A stretch of 8,700 bases of DNA from Prevotellaceae bacterium UBA2718. Lineage in GTDB: Bacteria > Bacteroidota > Bacteroidia > Bacteroidales > Bacteroidaceae. A program made the position numbers and the translations under genes. The DNA lies in assembly GCA_002353975.1 (NCBI GenBank), contig DEKQ01000104.1, forward strand, positions 1 through 8,700, given 5' to 3'. The notes under the pieces were generated by a model. It searched no databases and was not told the DNA's origin. It saw only the letters and a program-made list of their open reading frames with translations. Positions 7,201 to 8,700 of this stretch are shown here, piece after piece; position 1 is the first letter of the stretch, and each line of letters opens with the position of its first letter.

Positions 7201-8529
7201 CTTAACGGAGACATCAGGCATCGCAACTTCGGGCGCATGACCTACGACCTGAAGGTGAATACCGATCGCTTCCTGGCTTACGACATCCCCGAGCTGGGCG
7301 ATGATTCATACTGCGGAGTCGCTATTGTCAATGGCGACATAGGCATCACGGGCAGGCCAGGCGAGCTGAACATCAATGCTGACGTCAACACGCTCGCAGG
7401 CAGTTACATCACATACGATGCCTCGTCAACAGCCACCATCATGTCCAGGGACTTCATACAATGGAACTCCGCCTCGCAGAAGGAGGCTGATGAGACATCA
7501 TCGCGTCCAAGTGGGATGACGGCATCCAACTCGCCTGCTCCCACCACCAACATACGCATGATACTCCTGATAAACGTGACGCCTGAAACGAGGCTGCACC
7601 TCCTGATGGACCCCTCTACGGGTGACTATATAGACCTCCACGGTAATGCCTCCCTAAATGCCACATATTATAATAAAGGTTCCTTCCGCCTGCATGGCAA
7701 TTACGAGGTGACTGACGGCACTTATCACATGACCATACAGCGGCTCATAGCCAAGAATTTCCGTTTCTCTCCCGGCAGCACTATAGCCTTTGGCGGTGAC
7801 CCCTACGAGGCGCTGTTGCAGATGAAGGCTGTCTATGCGCTAAATAGTGTCCCGTTGTCAGACCTCAATATGGGTTCGTCGTTCAAGTCTAACAACGTGC
7901 CCGTCAACTGTATCATGAATATCAGCGGCACCCCCGCAAAGCCTGTCGTGGATTTCGGGCTTGAGCTGCCCTCGCTCAGCACCGACGCACAGCAGATGGT
8001 CAACTCCGTCATCAATTCCGAGGAGCTGATGAACCAGCAGGTGCTCTACCTCCTTGCCATAGGCCGTTTCTATGCCGGTGACAATGCTGATAACTCATCG
8101 CGCTCCGATGCCTCTCTGCAGGGACAGACAACGCTTGCGCTGCAGAGCTTCCTCAGCGGCACGCTGTCCCAGCAGTTCAACTCCATCATGGAGAGGGTGA
8201 TGAGCCAGGTGTCAAAGAAGAACACATGGACCTTCGGAGCCAATGTGGCAACAGGCAACGAGGGCATGAGCAACGCAGAATACGAAGGACTGCTCAGCGG
8301 CAAGCTGTTTAATAACCGACTTCTGTTCGATGGTCAGTTCGGCTATCGCGACAATGTCAGCACCAATACCCAGAGCTTCATCGGCGACTTCACCATCAAA
8401 TACCTGCTCACCCCCTCAGGCACCATCGCGCTGAAGGCATACAATCAGGCCAACGACAGATACTTTACGCGCAACTCACTCAACACCCAGGGCATCGGCA
8501 TCGTTTTCCAAAAGGAATTCGGAAAATAA
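4213..8529 (+). CDS. TamB-like translocation/assembly module protein (DUF490)
   Basis: This 1438-residue envelope protein is of the TamB/AsmA-like group. It is expected to be anchored in the inner membrane by its N-terminus and to span the periplasm as a long beta-taco groove. In Proteobacteria TamB works with the Omp85 protein TamA in outer-membrane assembly, and the wider family is implicated in moving phospholipids to the outer membrane. Visible here are one N-terminal membrane segment (about 7-25, after MKVVRH), an AsmA-like start with LVADEVTLFDQKGKEMLRAG (64-83), and many repeats alternating polar and hydrophobic residues. A Ser/Thr/Pro-rich linker lies at about 1085-1112. The C-terminal DUF490 domain (about 1050-1438) includes GGDPYEA (1194-1200), YLLTPSGTIALKAYN (from 1397) and QGIGIVFQKEF near the end. 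The length is normal for the phylum. No TamA/Omp85 gene is in the window. Confidence 0.88.
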   Translation: MKVVRHIFLFLVWTVVSIYFAIFLLPRLPFVQSALAEMMQDAITQKIGTRANVVRVDVRFPDRLVADEVTLFDQKGKEMLRAGRVSVSVELLPLLERRIVINSAQLFGSRVTLYQQDGNAPLNCQYAIDSLTKKKEDSQHTPLDLTIHSLIIRNCKLTYDRWDKPEQDGVFSPYHLHLSDISSHIALNHITDDTISVSLKELRLEEASGIKVNEMSFKADYAKALGGDGQQHSVNLSSFLLRMPQTKVQIPQLVTRFSTAPDGKIKPGTISINADIDAPYADATDFRSLLPGGLPELLPVLTLKGSVNGTDELSNVTLAIHTTDNDEMAIMSAMELHDALTAPEANILVSQCHISEGLMRTMSDKASLPQILGNVGSIDTKGRIEAKLHDYAKRPPVMLSAELTASKLGFVSIAGSYVGNTIKADVKTDGVDLSKIANQSKLGKLTCRTSLEVQLDDNDKLSSVKMSDGRIDEIVYASETYHDINVDGTYRRDSRGNDAAAGSITMRDPRLAFDSEFDISHLNINDLTGSIEVNNLMTDLGKPASLQHISLISHKADGVRDITLDTDFASMHVNGTIDLRTLHQSFDNLISKYLPSLTGNRHIRPTSNEFTLDARIENLDFLKAFADIPVEMGSPVDISGRVGDVSNTTNIGIDAPSLNIQGLDLDGTQITLWTPQGSLNSSIETYLSQSQGKLRLNLDCTAVNDTLATRIMWDNMRERPFRGDVSLVTRFHAKDEPGDVANFDIAIPKSAIELGDSVWLVHTNAISYKDGRLAVDSLAMENASQALRVNGIFSKEPADSVQVELQNIDVSYILNLVNFHSVDFEGFAYGNITARALLGDYEARAQLDVQQFKFESGKLGTLHANADYSKAGGKININAVAEDPEANGRALIDGSIGVSPGYLDLDIVADSLRLDFMQKFCQSFLSDVDLRGSGKVRLFGPFNNVDLAGGLKTNGELTINSTHCHYSLPGDSVLFSSGDIHFANALIKDKLGNSAYLNGDIRHRNFGRMTYDLKVNTDRFLAYDIPELGDDSYCGVAIVNGDIGITGRPGELNINADVNTLAGSYITYDASSTATIMSRDFIQWNSASQKEADETSSRPSGMTASNSPAPTTNIRMILLINVTPETRLHLLMDPSTGDYIDLHGNASLNATYYNKGSFRLHGNYEVTDGTYHMTIQRLIAKNFRFSPGSTIAFGGDPYEALLQMKAVYALNSVPLSDLNMGSSFKSNNVPVNCIMNISGTPAKPVVDFGLELPSLSTDAQQMVNSVINSEELMNQQVLYLLAIGRFYAGDNADNSSRSDASLQGQTTLALQSFLSGTLSQQFNSIMERVMSQVSKKNTWTFGANVATGNEGMSNAEYEGLLSGKLFNNRLLFDGQFGYRDNVSTNTQSFIGDFTIKYLLTPSGTIALKAYNQANDRYFTRNSLNTQGIGIVFQKEFGK

Positions 8530-8700
8530 TGTATGTGGAAGTTACTATGCCCACAAGGATTAGAGTACACATGTTTCTTGTGTTGACCAATGACCTGCCG
8601 CATCGAAAAATCAACAGCCAAAATGGCATCCTTAAACCCGCTGATAATCAGAGCGTTGTAATAGTAGGTCTTTTACCTTGTGAAAGACCTGCTATTACCG
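8529..8700 (+). CDS. Possible partial coding frame after tamB, unrecognised
   Basis: An ATG at 8529 shares one base with the tamB stop (TAATG). The frame then runs 57 codons without a stop to the window edge. The translation begins MYVEVTMPTRIRVH and matches nothing I recognise. Against it, the inverted repeat at 8658-8698 lies inside the frame, and an antisense frame across the same bases is also largely open. Two of the six frames being open over 170 bases is unremarkable. Treat it as a candidate only. Confidence 0.2.
   Translation, partial: MYVEVTMPTRIRVHMFLVLTNDLPHRKINSQNGILKPADNQSVVIVGLLPCERPAIT
8658..8698. repeat. 16-bp inverted repeat with 9-base loop at the window edge
   Basis: The left arm 8658-8673 (GTAATAGTAGGTCTTT) pairs with the right arm 8683-8698 (AAAGACCTGCTATTAC) with a single G-U wobble at 8665/8691, around the loop TACCTTGTG. 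It lies 128 bases after the tamB stop. It may be the transcript terminator for the tamB operon, but only two bases follow before the window ends, so a T-run cannot be seen. The end of a mobile or interspersed repeat is an alternative. Confidence 0.65.

Noticed and set aside
8617..8627. Hairpin GCCA-AAA-TGGC and the nearby TGTTGA/TCAACA inverted repeat
   Set aside because: Arms of four and six bases, the latter 24 bases apart, are expected by chance and have no supporting context.
8530..8700. Remnant of an insertion sequence
   Set aside because: The inverted repeat suggested a transposon end, but neither strand encodes a recognisable transposase fragment and no target duplication can be seen, so it is not listed as a mobile element.

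Overview
The window looks like ordinary core chromosome of a member of the Bacteroidota, most likely order Bacteroidales and possibly Prevotellaceae. The grounds are promoter elements of the TAnnTTTG (-7) type, the absence of Shine-Dalgarno sequences, a DUF4494 protein, a serine palmitoyltransferase of the Bacteroides/Porphyromonas type, and a TamB-like protein ending in the way typical of that phylum. Genes cover almost everything; the only non-coding stretches are 1-45, 1644-1809, 2998-3087 and 8530-8700, all shorter than 300 bases.

Layout. On the minus strand, reading leftward from 1643, lie a diacylglycerol/sphingosine-kinase-type lipid kinase (645-1643) and, 20 nt downstream, a YigZ/IMPACT-family protein (46-624). 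Both appear to start at TTG. Diverging from them on the plus strand is a serine palmitoyltransferase (spt, 1810-2997), closed by a clear intrinsic terminator. After the terminator comes a tight plus-strand row: a DUF4494 protein (3088-3537), a YggS-type PLP-binding protein whose ATG overlaps the DUF4494 stop, and a 1438-residue TamB-like envelope protein (4213-8529). The window ends with 171 bases holding a 16-bp inverted repeat and a short frame that stays open to the edge.

How the genes relate. Three are lipid or envelope genes: spt makes the first sphingolipid intermediate, the divergent kinase belongs to the family that phosphorylates diacylglycerol or sphingoid bases, and TamB belongs to the AsmA-like group linked to lipid traffic and outer-membrane assembly. 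The spt/kinase divergence is the most interesting part. The 166-bp intergenic region has one promoter candidate per side, a 15-bp palindrome beside the spt -33 element, and four copies of the octamer CACATTTT in alternating orientation. The outer two copies extend to an identical 12-mer, AAACACATTTTA, immediately before each start codon. This suggests shared control of sphingolipid synthesis and a lipid kinase. It is inference from sequence pattern only.

I see no CRISPR array, phage module, tRNA/rRNA gene, recognisable insertion-sequence transposase or defence system, and no convincing undescribed multi-gene system.
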